Positions 53,168 to 63,843 of a stretch of 64,000 nucleotides of DNA are shown piece after piece; the first letter of the stretch is position 1, and every line of letters starts with the position of its first letter. The translations under genes and the position numbers were made by a program. The stretch spans positions 18,688,734-18,752,733 of the forward strand of contig NC_089738.1 in assembly GCF_035083965.1 (NCBI RefSeq). Direction: 5' to 3'. Source of the DNA: Branchiostoma lanceolatum (Eukaryota; Chordata; Leptocardii; Amphioxiformes; Branchiostomatidae). The notes under the pieces are model-generated. The model worked only from the letters and a program-made list of their open reading frames with translations, was not told where the DNA came from and did not search any database.

Positions 53168-55235
53168 CTAGTTGGCACTCGCAGAGTTCAAGATGGTGGT
53201 CCACACAGAGTAGAATCCGGCCCCTTCCCCATCCTCTAGGTAGTCACTATCTGTGGACAATTAAACACAAAGGGTACATAGTTTTACATACACCAGGTGA
53301 GGCATTTTTTTCATTTCCTTTCTTTTGAAGATTTAAATTTGAATTGACAGGCAACCCCGCAAATAAGTGCATGTTTAGGTACAGGCAGGTAGCAGAAATA
53401 CCTGCACTGACATGTATGTATAATTGTCAGCAAGTATTAATTGATATGCATAGCTGAAGACAATATTTATAGTCCAATAGGAAACAAAAATCAGACAAAG
53501 TCAAGACAACGCTTTATAGCAGGTAAACATGCCGTCTAGAACTAGAATTTGTCACAGTGGGGTACAACAAACACAAGGCCAGGAAAGGAAGACATTACAC
53601 AAACCTTCTAAGTCTCCTGAGAACAGACCTCAAAAACGAAGGAATGGGAAAACCTAAAAACTGCAAAGAAACTCAGAGAGCTACGACAGCTTACAGGGAA
53701 AAAAAGACACAGTGGAAATAAATAAATAAAGACTGAATGCAGCCAGAGGTTGTTTCTACAAGTAGGTTGTCTCTACAACTACCTGAGCTGCAGAATACAG
53801 TGGATCATCATCATCAAACATACCGTCCAGATCGAGTCTCTCGAAGACCTTCTCCAGATCCATATGGTGCTCGTCGGCCTCGTCAAAGCTCATGACGCCG
53901 TCATCGTTCCGGTCCTGATGATTGAGGAAGTCCGCGGTCTCGGACCCGAACAGAACCAGCAGCTCGTCATGGGTCAGGGACATGTCGTCTGCACGGACAA
54001 AATACGCCAGAAGTTAGTATTGTTTTGTTGTTTACAAGTTTGCGTAGCAAAACCTCTGTTGGATCTGTTGGCATGTTCGGTGGCTGCCATCTTGATTTTG
54101 TGACGTCGCAGGGTAGCCATAACGTTTCATTTCAATGGGAGGGGTGTTGTTTGGGGTCGCTAGCGTTCTCTCTATTTTTAACAAATCGGCACACAACTAT
54201 CACACACTCAACTCAAATAAAAATTCATATCTATAAAAAGAGCACGTAATCGCTTAACTAACATAGCAAAAAGGAAGTATATGTAGCACAAATACTTAAC
54301 TCTAGTTGTGTTTCTTTTTTGTTTGTTTGTACACATAACCTGAAAACCACAATAAGGTTCACTTTTCATTGTTCTCTGTCCAAACCGAGACGACGTTATC
54401 ATTTGTGAGGAACATGTCGCCCGCACGAACAGAATGAGTCAGAAGTTTCACAAAATCTTTTGTTCTTTTGTTGGTTCGTTTCTTTGTTTGTGGGTTGGTT
54501 GGTCTGTACACATAACCGGAAAACCACATTTACGTGCAACACACCCGCCAGCCTGCACGGACCCAAACCGAACCAGCAGCTCGTCATGGGTCAGGGACAT
54601 GTCGTCTGCACGGACAGAACGAGTCAAAGGTTGTTAATATGTTTATGCCGCATTATGCTTCAGTACCAATTGGAAAAAGGGGCCTAGCCGAGTAGTTGAT
54701 GGGCTTTTTCTATGCAATATCGGGCGTGGCCCCGTGGGGCACCCTGCGGCTGCCGGGGTACTTTGGGGCCCGGTCGGACCCCGAATCATTTTAGCCCGAC
54801 CTTAAGATCAACGCGGGAACCGGTAACAAAAAGACGCCGCGAGCTGATCGTGCGAACACCGGGAGGTATCCCCCTAGTACCCGACAGTCCACCGGGACAA
54901 ATTTGTGTGATGAATGTCTTTTTTTTTTATTCGTATAACGTTTTGGATGATTCTTCTAACTTAGGACACAACGTGGCCGCCAAAACACCTAGGTCCTACA
55001 TGGCCAAGAACCGCTCGACAGAGGAAAACTTGGAGTCTGACAAGGGAGGGGTTCCTCCAAAGGAGTGATGATACCCTGGAATGATGGAATGATGATGTGG
55101 CCGCCAACGTGAGATAGGGGATTTAAGTTTTTACCGTCAGAGTCAAAGGCAGTCAGAAGCTCGTCGTATGTCATGATGCTCAGCATACACACACACATAC
55201 ACACACACACACACACACGCACACACACACACACA

Positions 55236-55268
<33 letters not shown>

Positions 55269-55324
55269 GTACGCACACACACACACATACACACACACAA
55301 ATACACATACGCACACACACTCAC

Positions 55325-55395
<71 letters not shown>

Positions 55396-57250
55396 TTGGC
55401 CTACATGGTGAATAACTGTATGTTTTTGTTGTAGTTGTTTTCTGCTTACCGTCAGAGTCCAAGGCAGTCAGAACCTCATCGTAGGTCATGAGGCTCAGCA
55501 CCTCGAGTTTGGAGAGTTTCCCGTCTCCGTTGGCGTCTATAGGGTTGTCGAACAGCGGGTTGTTGATGGTGTCGTAGATAAAGTGCATCTGGTAGGCTTC
55601 AGGAACGTCCAACGTTCCGTCGCCTGCAGATAGAGGTCAACAATTAAAAGGTAGTCCCATAGCCTTTATAAAACCGTCGCGATCGGGACAATGTGCCATT
55701 ATCCACCCAACCTTCCTCCACTTTTTACCTCCCCATCGGAAGTCAGGTACTCATTTTTACACCTGGGTGGAGTAAAGAAAGTGCCGTTACCAAGGACACA
55801 ACATCGTGGCATGCCTCGAAATTCGAACCCAGGACCTCGAAGTTGTGCCCTAAACACCCTAAACGTAACGCCAATATCAGCATGTATTGGAAGACAGAAA
55901 ACTGAGAAGAGTGGAGACAACTGGGTGACATTTCTGTGTTGCCTCAATGGTCAAAGATATCTTATCTGACTAAGGGATGTAATGTTTGCTAGCTGTTTTC
56001 TCTAAAAATGTCAGTAAAACATTACATGGACAAGTCACGCAAGTGGAATTGAGAGTGAACGTTACCGTTAAAGTCGAACTGGTTGTAGAAGTCCTGCAGA
56101 CTCATCCCGTTCTCGAACTCCCGGAAGGTGAGGTGGTCGTCGCCGTCCGTGTTGAGTTCGTAGAACTTGTCTCCGACCCCCCACAGTTCGATGATCTGAG
56201 GTAGGTACAGGAACCCGTCGCCTGGGGGTAAAGAATAAAACGTTCACTTCCCGTAGGATGATCACAAGAAACGACAAATTCTTCAGGTTGAAGAAATTAT
56301 AGCTGAAGTTATGAGAAACATCTGGGCTTTCTTAAAATAAGTCTGGCCCTTCTACATCTGGAAATCTGCACGAACTTTTAAGATTGACTTTTCACCATAT
56401 AAGGCACGAAGCTGGTGTTACAACTCTTTCAGGTCCTCTGTAACATCAACTTCAAACTCTATTGACTTTTAGATTATGCTTCACTGCAGTGCACTATACA
56501 ACAAAACAACGAAGAAACAAAGAAACAACGCGTGTTATCCTAGATATAGATAGAAATTAGATTATTTACCATCTCTGTCCAATGCAGTAAGAGCCTCGTG
56601 CAGGGACATGGCGTGGACAACTTCATCATAGGAGACCAGCCCGTCTCCGTTAACGTCTAGTCCACCGGTCTGTCTATATGGAAAAGCGCAAAGAAGACTT
56701 TACTGTGTGTTCATTTTTGGGATAGTACTGTTCTTACTGTAGCGACAGCTAGCTGCAACATAAAGTAGAACCATGCCCTGGGGAAGGTTGTAGAAGGACG
56801 CTACTGAAAGGTTGGCTAGGTATTAACTTTTAGTTGATGTTTTGAAGAAACCCCTTACTCTGATTTTGATATTCACATTTTTCCTACGCTTGTGACTATC
56901 AACCGAACAGATTTATTGAAAACATACCCAAGAATATACGACAAGTACTACAATATTCCCTACAACTATAACTACGACATATTATCGATAACAGTATATC
57001 AATACGCCGTTAGCCTATGGGACCTAAGTGTAACGTGGAATTGCGGCTATACCAGTTGGCCAATGCAGATTCCTGTCACTGGTAATTGTACCAAAGAAGA
57101 AATGTAAGGTAAATGAATTAAGGTATATTATATTCAATCAGGGTGAGGTTGATTGATTGAAGGTGAGGAATTAGGGTACAAATTCAGCACGTACCTCTTC
57201 ATTGGAGACGCGGTTGCCAGGGCAACGAAAAACAGAAGGAAAGGAGCCAT
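53168..57250 (-). CDS. efF: secreted 8-EF-hand protein, 245 aa
   Basis: Exons: 57250-57195, 56673-56570, 56221-56066, 55623-55450, 53988-53824, 53250-53168 (TAG). The signal peptide is MAPFLLFFVALATA, then SPMKRQ. Loops: DVNGDGLVSYDE, DRDGDGFLYLPQ, NTDGDDHLTFRE, DFNGDGTLDVPE, DANGDGKLSKLE, DSDDDMSLTHDE, DRNDDGVMSFDE, DLDDSDYLEDGE. The fourth exon is 174 nt, as in efG, not 171 as in efD/efE, and the last loops resemble efG. It is thus closer to efG in its 3' half although it lies in tandem with efE. The C-terminus (NSASAN) is unique. Confidence 0.9.
53500..53725 (+). repeat. LINE-like 3' debris in efF intron
   Basis: AGTCTCCTGAGAACAGACCT then CAAAGAAACTCAGAGAGCTA parallels, in sense, the minus-strand LINE-like frame at 9120-9375. 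It is weakly preserved. Confidence 0.4.
54405..54620 (-). repeat. Two partial copies of the 5' edge of efF exon 53988-53824
   Basis: 54565-54620 repeats ACCAGCAGCTCGTCATGGGT then CAGGGACATGTCGTCTGCAC exactly as at the exon edge (acceptor included). 54408-54440 has a shorter, diverged version (GAACATGTCGCCCGCACG). Intronic CAGAA-GAGTCAAAGG/AGAAG flanks are repeated too. Confidence 0.85.
54655..54900 (+). repeat. GC-rich interspersed repeat
   Basis: CAATTGGAAAAAGGGGCC, GGTCGGACCCCGAATCATTT, ATCGTGCGAACACCGGGAGG and GTACCCGACAGTCCACCGGG match 10003-10200 with extra 3' sequence. Confidence 0.65.
55131..55392 (-). repeat. Truncated duplicate of efF exon 55623-55450 fused to a (CA)n tract
   Basis: 55134-55184 copies the 3' edge of the exon including the donor (minus strand: ATGACATACGACGAGCTTCT, ending GACTCTGACG|GTAAAAAC). 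The rest of the copy is replaced by a CA-rich microsatellite (55181-55392) that ends close to the real exon's intron sequence. The long ORF spanning this area is an artefact of the CA tract. Confidence 0.85.
55647..55870 (-). repeat. SINE, minus strand
   Basis: On the minus strand GGGTTCGAATTTC B-box, GTGTCCTTGGTAACGGCACT body, CTCCACCCAGGTGTAAAAAT and the GGCTATGGGACTAC tail are seen. It lies in an efF intron. Confidence 0.75.
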
Positions 57251-57447
57251 GGTTGATGCAAATAGCTGAAAAGTGACCATCAGGAACCGTTGTTAGTGAA
57301 AATTTAAAAGAAATATATCAATTAACCTACAACTTTAAACAAACACAACAGCGACAGCTGTCCTGCGACCAAAACAAACAAGTAAAGTTACGTCTCGACA
57401 AAATACTGTATAACGAATGTGCCTTATTTCAAGGCGATTATACTTAC

Positions 57448-57520
57448 CGATCCTGACGTCTTGGAGCTGTTGAAAGTCACTGATCTGAAGGTCCTATGAT
57501 GTTGAGTCCTAATATAACGG
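57448..57520 (-). promoter_or_regulatory. efF core promoter and noncoding exon 1
   Basis: On the minus strand TATATTAGGACT (plus 57505-57516) precedes the donor GATCG|GTAAGTA at 57448/57447. The acceptor is CACTTTTCAG before 57265. Confidence 0.65.
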
Positions 57521-57539
57521 ATGTGTGAGAAAGGGAACA

Positions 57540-59170
57540 GGTTCAACGGATGAATTGATATTTATGTCAATATGAACATCTAAAAATAACCAATTATATA
57601 GGCTTATAGCATCTCCACCAAAACAACTTAGCAAGGCAAATGTCAAGGATGGGTTAGGACTTTGAGGCTGGACAATCTATTCGGAGGGATTGGTTCTAAT
57701 TTTTTGCATTTAAATCATGATTGAGAGGACTACTCTCTTTGCTTAGATCTCCTAGGGTATATTACATGCAGGACCTCCCCATGATTTCGCTACCCATTAA
57801 GATCTGTGTTGGTTTGGAACTTGGTTGTAGCCTGGAATGCATACTATTTTAGGTCCAATTAGCTCCTCTGAACGCATCAGAACGCTCTTCAGAGTTTGAT
57901 TTAAAACAACTCATTTTCGACTGTTGCAAGCAACTTTTAAAGAGTATACGTATAGCAGGCAACCGCAACGACCAACTTCAGACCACCGATTACCTTGCTT
58001 ACGCCTGATTCCTAAGCGAGGTTTGGAGAAGGTCTAGAGGCCATGGTCGGCTATCTGTGACAGAGGCTTAACTCCCAATCATGATCGGGAGGCCATTGTT
58101 GGAGAAATCTTTAAATTTACTAAGGCCACGCATCAATGTATCGATACACTACATGCACAAGAACCCTGACGAGTCGTAGAGGTTCTGTCATGCATCCGAG
58201 TGTGAAGGCTAGGAAAGAAAGGCTGCCTCCTGACAAATATTTGCTTGCCTAAAGCGCGCCCAATCAAAGCAAAGAATTTTTGCGTTCGTCCGTGTTGCCC
58301 TTGAATCGGCGCCACACTTCATAAAAATAGTCTTAGTCCATAGGCCTGGAAGATAACCTTTAACCACATATGTTGCAATTCACATAGAGCGTTAACACAT
58401 TATTACAATAAGACGCCTGATGACAACGAGGACGAAGCCGAAGATGGGGATATATTTCTTTGCTGAGTCTAGCGTCGCTATGGGGTAAAATATCGTTGCC
58501 GTTAGCTATCATTAAATTGGTATGAGGAAATATGATATACATATAATTGTGACGGAGATGGCCATATGTGGTCACTGCCTGCATGATCCTTAATGATTCA
58601 GCCTATGGTAGGAATAATTTGCTGAACCGCCAAATGTAGCCACAATTACGAGTGCAGTGCCATATCGTCCTTGTCTGTCAAAAACCAAAGTAAAAAACAA
58701 TATATACATCGATGCGTGGCCTTCAGAAATCATGTCACATATATCCAACGAGCCACTTTCGACCTTCTCCCGACCTTTGTTGGGAATCAGTCGTTTGTAA
58801 GGTAATCTGTGGCTGTTGCTCGTTGATGTTGCCTGCTGTTAAAAGTCTTTTACGTTTCTAGATTATGATTTAACTGAAAAATGGAACCAATTTCCCGATC
58901 AATTTGTTAAGCCTCGAAGTCCTCACCTATTCTTGACACTTGTCTTATTTTAATAAGCTGTTTTGGTATAGATTTTAACTGTTTTGGTATAGATTTTAAC
59001 ATTTAATGGGTTGGGTTATCTGTAGATAGGCAGAATAAGTTCCTGTTGCCGCAACTCTCAAACACATAGGGCACCAGAGAGGTCATCGATTTGAAAAATA
59101 GAATTTCAGACGGACATTGGTATTGACAAACCTTGAAATGTCTTGATTAAAGCTGTTGAACCTCTCACAA
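57540..59170. other. Head-to-head intergenic region between efF and efG with inverted homology
   Basis: No gene is seen. The left flank (57625-57730, GTCAAGGATGGGTTAGGACT then AAATCATGATTGAG) matches in reverse the right flank (58860-58970, GTCAAGAATAGGTGAGGACT and AAATCATAATCTAG on the minus strand). 57930-58025 (GGAGAAGGTC side) matches 58762-58855 in reverse, and AAGGCCACGCATCAATGTAT at 58119 mirrors ATACATCGATGCGTGGCCTT at 58702. The centre, about 58140-58690, holds the block-boundary module also seen at 63600-63830. Confidence 0.7.
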
Positions 59171-59176
59171 GGCTGC

Positions 59177-59266
59177 TTTAAATTAGGATCGAGTGTTTCT
59201 TGCTCCAAAACTGTCTCAGACTTCGCACGACTCAACGTCTTGTAGTGTCTCGACAAGAAACTTCAG
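59177..59266 (+). promoter_or_regulatory. efG core promoter and noncoding exon 1
   Basis: TTTAAATTAGGA (59177-59188) is the mirror counterpart of the efF TATA-like motif. The first exon ends AACTTCAG|GTAAGTC at 59266/59267. The acceptor TTCTTACATCAG precedes 59707, two bases before the ATG. Confidence 0.6.
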
Positions 59267-59708
59267 GTAAGTCTTCTTACTATTTCATCTACTGGAGCTC
59301 ATTCTGATTTGCACTATCGATTTATTTTCTTCTGCTTTTTCAATGTTACGACGGGAACCTCAGGACGTAAGATTCATTGATATTTCATTTGTTTTTCTCT
59401 TCTTTTTTTTGCAATATGCAAAAACGTTGAATTTCATGAGACAAAGGGGTTAACGCCTATATCATCTGCTTCCCTGCACAGACCTAAATTATAACCTTTC
59501 TTTTTGTATCCCGATAATTGTTTGTTTGCATGTTTAATTGTAGCAACCTTACTAAAGTTGCTGTACTTTTGTTCTTTCAATAAAGAGTGCTTGAATCCGT
59601 TGTTTGTTATTGGTAAGGGCTCTAGGGGAAAGCTAGATCTAGCAATGATACTTACGTATTACTCTAACACTGGTTTGTAACCGTCATTTTTCTGTTCTTA
59701 CATCAGCC

Positions 59709-62700
59709 ATGACTCCATTCCTCCTGCTTTTCATTGCCTTGGCAACAGCGTCTCCGGTAAAGAGGTACGTGCTTAACATTCACCTTAAACATTGTGGATT
59801 TTCTTTTGGGGATTCGATCTGCTGCAACATAAGTCCAAAGCTGTAGTTGTCAGCTGAAATGACTGCCCTTATTCCACGTTGCACTCGAGTTTTGCTTGAA
59901 CGCGGCGGTGGCTTGTTGACGTGACATAATGCACTCTTTCCACAGGCAGGATGCATCCGTCTTTATTCAATATGTTCTATTGCCATTTGCATCTTGCAAG
60001 CTCCCTAGCCTTTGCTCTCGGAGTTTTAATGTGTATCTAGCAATATAGTCTTCTATGCCAACGGACTGTTTCGAATGTAGCCATCAGGTTGAAGTGTAGG
60101 AAATGGTGTGGACATCAAAAATAATATCCATATTTTTATATAGGCAAGCAACAGGCCTTGATGCCGACGGAGACGGAATGATCTCCAAGGATGAAGTGTT
60201 CAACGCCATGTCTCTTCACGAGGCTCTCACGGCATTGGATAGAGATGGTAAACAAGCTACCGTTATTGGCCTTTGGTTGGGTATGAACTTCGTTATGAAG
60301 AGATAGACTTTTTTTTCAGCTCGAAAGTTGATCAAACTGGGTTGACATCTTTCCCTGCACTCGTAAAAAAAGATAAACCGACTTCAGACTGAGGACAAAG
60401 CATGACGATTATCGTTAGCGGGGAGAGCAATGCGGTGTCACCACGCCTTAAGTATTTTAGCCAAGCAAACCGTCACCCCAATTCTTTTTGATAAGCGAGT
60501 TGAGTTATTTCGTGTGCAGGCGCAGTAAGCGGGGCGACCGGCTTTACGGCCCCATCCGATAGAACGATGCGAACATTTCCACTCGTAAAATGTAAAATGA
60601 TCGTACGGTTATCCTCTGTGTGTAGGTGACGGGTTCCTGTACCTGCCCCAGATCATCGAGCTGTGGGGAACCGGGGACAAGTTCTACGAGCTCAACACGG
60701 ACGGCGACGACCACCTCACCTTCCGCGAAGTTGAGAACGGGATGACCCTCAGCGACTTCTACGACGAGTTCGACTTCAACAGTGCGTAATCAGTCTTAAG
60801 CCCCGGTTACACACAGCCTAACATGGCTCCCGACCACTAGGCAACCAAGGTAGGCGGTAGGTCGGGAGCAGTCTGACCAGTTTTAGATTAAGAGTCAAAT
60901 TTGACTCCTAAACATAGCCTGACAACTACTGACTTAGTTCCAACAAGCAACCAACCAACCAACCATCAGTCAACCCGTCCAAGACCTTCCGTCCGCAGCT
61001 GAATGTTCTGAACATTTCGAGACATTCAGCTGGCGTAGCCGACTGGAAGCCAACCGCGCCGAACACCCACCGACCACAGCCAACCTAGCGTCCGAACCAC
61101 TCCCAACAATGGCTGAGGGAAGTTCGGGAAGTCATGTTCGGCTATGTGTAACCGGGTCTTTATTTACATTATTTTGTTTGTCGCCGTAACAAATAAAGTA
61201 ACGTCAATGTGCGTAGTGTTGACAAGGCTGAAGCAGATCATGCATAGTTTGCATTGCATAATGATGCGCCAATACGCTATGTTAATGGTGAAGGCCTCTA
61301 ACTTGTAAACAGCTCTTGTCTAGATCATGCTTTGTTTTATGTTTTTGGGGACCTTCAACTGTGACACATTATCCCTAAATACATCACACCGCTGATAGCA
61401 ACCCTGCCAGACATGTAATGCTGGCATTTTTCAAAAGATACGTCATACAAATAGAAAAGTACGAAACTGTTCGATAGGAGTCTTTTATGTCTACACAGGC
61501 GACGGAAGCCTGGACCCTGCGGAGGCATACCAGTTGAACTACATCTACGACACCCTGAATAACCCGTCCATCGACAACCCCCTGGATTCCAACGGAGACG
61601 GCAGGCTCTCCAGGCTCGAAATACTCAGCCACATGACCTACAACGAGGTTCTGAGAGCCTTGGACGCAGACGGTTAGATATGTGTACATTTGTCCTTGTT
61701 ATTTTAGAATCGTGTCAAATGGCCTAGTGGCTAGAGTTCTCGTTTTACATTTAGGAGGTTTCAACTCCTGGCTGGGTCATACCTTAGTCATACATGCTTC
61801 ATTTAGTATACCCATTATGGTATTGCAATGGGCATGCAATTGGCAGAAAAATACACACATTTATCCTGACGATATCACTCTTTAAGCAGCCCTCCAACTG
61901 GTCAAGCCACTAGCGGGAATGGCTCCATATGGCCCTGGCAGGGAGAGTCTGTGCAACATAGAATTGCTATGTTGTTATGTAAGCCGAAGACTAAGAGCTA
62001 AGACGAAACTTTCGAGAGTATATGTTGTCATGTTGTCATATTCATTTTAACTGTCTGTGTAATTTTGTATTGTTATTTTAACAATGATGAAATTTTAGAA
62101 AAGATGAACTCAGAGTCTGAGCAGTACAGTGTCTGGGAGACTTGCATATTTAATCCTCTTCGCTCCCGTTGGAGCATAAGGCGCCGACGAACTCTCTCCA
62201 GCCCTTCCTGTCTTGGACCATCCATCTGACCCCGCGCCATGTCTTCCTCGCAGCCTTTATCTCTCCTCCTCACAATTCTCCTCCAGACAGATCCCTAGGG
62301 GCTTGCATCTCTTTCGTTTCCCCTCTCTGAGAGACTGCGAAACTTATTTTGCAATACAGTTCAAGTACTTTTCGACACGTTTCGCTCATGCAGGTGACGA
62401 CAAACTGGAGCCTGCTGAACTGAACGTGCTTCTCGGGAGCGAGACGCAGCAGTTCATCGACGATCAGGACGAGAACGACGACGGGTCGATCACCAATGAC
62501 GAGGCGCACGGCCACCGCATGAACCTGTCAAGGATCTTCAACAGGCTGGATCTGGACGGTTCGTTACTTCACACGGTAGAAAAATACTCGTACTGTTGCA
62601 AGAAAACCAAATAAAATCAAATCAAATAATTGATTTTTTTTGGCTTCTCGACTTACCTTTGGTGTTCGACTATTTACAGATAGTAACTACCTAGAAGATG

Positions 62701-62786
62701 GGGAAGGGGCTGGTTTCTACGTTGTGTGGGACGCCATCCTCCTGGCCGGGGGCGGCACTGATCCTACTGATCCCATCACAGGCTGA
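59709..62786 (+). CDS. efG: secreted 8-EF-hand protein, 253 aa
   Basis: Exons: 59709-59764, 60144-60247, 60626-60781, 61499-61672, 62394-62558, 62680-62786 (TGA). The signal peptide is MTPFLLLFIALATA, then SPVKRQ. Loops: DADGDGMISKDE, DRDGDGFLYLPQ, NTDGDDHLTFRE, DFNSDGSLDPAE, DSNGDGRLSRLE, DADGDDKLEPAE, DENDDGSITNDE, DLDDSNYLEDGE. The third coding exon ends with A rather than G (AACA|GTGCGTAA), giving Ser at loop position 4. Donors after 61672 (GTTAGA) and 62558 (GTTCGT) are weak. It is the mirror partner of efF. Confidence 0.9.
61710..61925 (+). repeat. tRNA-like SINE relic in efG intron
   Basis: AAATGGCCTAGTGGCTAGAG and TTTCAACTCCTGGCTGGGTC resemble tRNA A and B boxes. The end has CAGCCCTCCAACTGGTCAAG. 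It is related to 7921-8270. Confidence 0.55.
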
Positions 62787-63370
62787 GGTATCTGTTCTTA
62801 CCGTCTTGATACTTGATGTTTTATTTTGATATCCCCAAGTATAAAGCACATTACATATCTTCATAGATCATCTTCATTACGAACTGACGGGCTTACCCTA
62901 ACTTTTTATTGAACAGTATTGATATTTGGCAGCAATCTCAATTGCAATTTTTGTGGTCTTGTACAAAAAGCAGAACACCTTTCTGTAACCCCCTTAATTG
63001 GGCTTTATTGTGAAATAAGAGTCAGCAATTTGCTTTAAATATGTGTCATCAAACTGTGTTATCATTCTAGATAACAGAAATAATCCTGAACTCCTAATCT
63101 GCTCATGTTTCTGGTGACATTGACGTTCCTACCGAAACTAAGTTTTTGATGCTTAGCCTGAATTTCCTTTCAGCTTTTAAAATTTCTGTAATACACCTTT
63201 TGTAGGTGTCCATTTGGAGCTCTAATGTTGTTATTAATTCATTTTCCTTTTCCCTACGGCTAGACTTTGTGCTTACCGGACTGTGGATTTCACCAGGAGC
63301 CACAGCAAGGCAAAAGGACTGTCTGAAAATAAAGATTTCAGTCAACACAAGCTAAATAAAATGCTTTGAT
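62787..63370 (+). other. efG 3' UTR intron and poly(A) region
   Basis: The donor TGAG|GTATCT begins at 62788, one base after the stop, as in efD/efE. A possible acceptor CCCTACGGCTAG ends at 63263. Two AATAAA signals lie at 63328-63333 and 63355-63360. Confidence 0.6.
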
Positions 63371-63599
63371 GATTTCAATTTTCTTTCCTGATTTCGTTTT
63401 TGTGGTATCTTGTTTGCACTGCATTGATTCAAATTAACTGTGTTAAAAAACACATCTACAGTCAAACCTGTACTATTAACCATCTCTTCAAACTAACCAT
63501 CTGACCATTAATACACAGTCTCTTTTACATCATACCAATACATGAGTAAGGCCCCATAGCTGTCACCAGCTTCGTACGGCGGCGAATCTTGACGTGTCA

Positions 63600-63835
63600 T
63601 AGAAGTTCTGACATGCATCTGAGGGTAAGGGCCGAGAAAAAATGCCTCCTGACAAATATTTGCCTGCCGGTGGCGCACACAATAACAGTGAAGGCCTTGA
63701 ATCGGCGCCACAATCAGCCAAAGACATGACAGAAATGTCAAAAATAGTTTTAGCTCATAGGCCTTCAAGATAACCTTCGCCCACTTATGTTCGAATTCAC
63801 ATAGAGCGTTAGACATGTGATCATTACGATAAGAT
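63600..63835. repeat. Block-boundary module, extra copy
   Basis: TGCCTCCTGACAAATATTTG, CCTTGAATCGGCGCCACA and AATTCACATAGAGCGTTA are shared with 58200-58400 in the same orientation, and more distantly with 39380, 45720 and 51780. Confidence 0.7.
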
Positions 63836-63843
63836 CATTCGTA

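Noticed and set aside
54989-55612. 207-aa open frame on the minus strand through a Val-Cys-rich stretch
   Set aside because: It joins the real efF exon, a CA microsatellite and a truncated exon copy by reading through introns. The Val-Cys part is the microsatellite.
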